A DNA stretch of 5,923 nt, taken from positions 1 to 5,923 of the forward strand of contig CANBDB010000096.1 of NCBI GenBank assembly GCA_947367285.1, in the 5' to 3' direction. The first letter of the stretch is position 1. Each line of letters begins with the position of its first letter. Shown here piece by piece: positions 5,910-5,923 of this stretch. The notes under the pieces are model-generated. The model ran no database searches. It had not been told where the DNA came from and saw only the letters and a program-made list of their open reading frames with translations. A program made the translations under genes and the position numbers. This stretch comes from an uncultured Clostridia bacterium. GTDB taxonomy: Bacteria; Bacillota; Clostridia; Oscillospirales; CAG-272.

Positions 5910-5923
5910 CACCCTCTCAAAAC

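Overview
The window holds one complete, minus-strand heat-shock operon of the class I (HrcA/CIRCE) type. In transcription order, right to left, it reads hrcA - grpE - dnaK - dnaJ - prmA. The gene order, the CIRCE operator, strong GGAGG-type ribosome binding sites and a DnaK lacking the roughly 24-residue N-terminal-lobe insert of Gram-negative DnaK all point to a monoderm Firmicute. A Clostridia (Eubacteriales) lineage of moderate-to-low GC is most likely. Genus cannot be told from the sequence. The operon is chromosomal core material, and I see no mobile elements, tRNA/rRNA genes or CRISPR.

Layout: 5771-5923 is the control region. It has an orphan CIRCE half-site (5901-5909), an AT-rich stretch with a near-perfect dyad (5868-5886), a sigma-A promoter with extended -10 (5833-5861) and a full CIRCE operator (5796-5822) in the early transcribed leader. 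Then follow hrcA (5770-4685), grpE (4701-4150, GTG start, overlapping hrcA by 17 nt), dnaK (4105-2270), a 72-nt gap with a stem-loop (2225-2252), dnaJ (2197-1052) and prmA (1037-129). A Rho-independent terminator (42-67) closes the unit. Bases 1-41 hold nothing I can name.

How the genes work together: DnaK is the ATP-driven chaperone, DnaJ delivers substrates and stimulates its ATPase, and GrpE exchanges its nucleotide. HrcA represses the whole unit by binding CIRCE, and in this class its activity is tied to chaperone availability. PrmA trimethylates ribosomal protein L11 and is a frequent passenger behind dnaJ in Firmicutes.

The most notable observation is at the 3' end. The prmA reading frame is stopped by a TAA (129-131), yet the same frame continues for 16 codons that look like the normal PrmA C-terminus (RIDENGWCALAVMKNK) and ends at a second TAA (78-80), 10 nt before the terminator stem. 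This suggests a recent nonsense change, a sequence error or, less likely, readthrough. All other genes here use TAA as stop, so a recoded TAA is excluded. I found no evidence for an undescribed system; the rest is a well-formed textbook operon with a few regulatory details worth checking.
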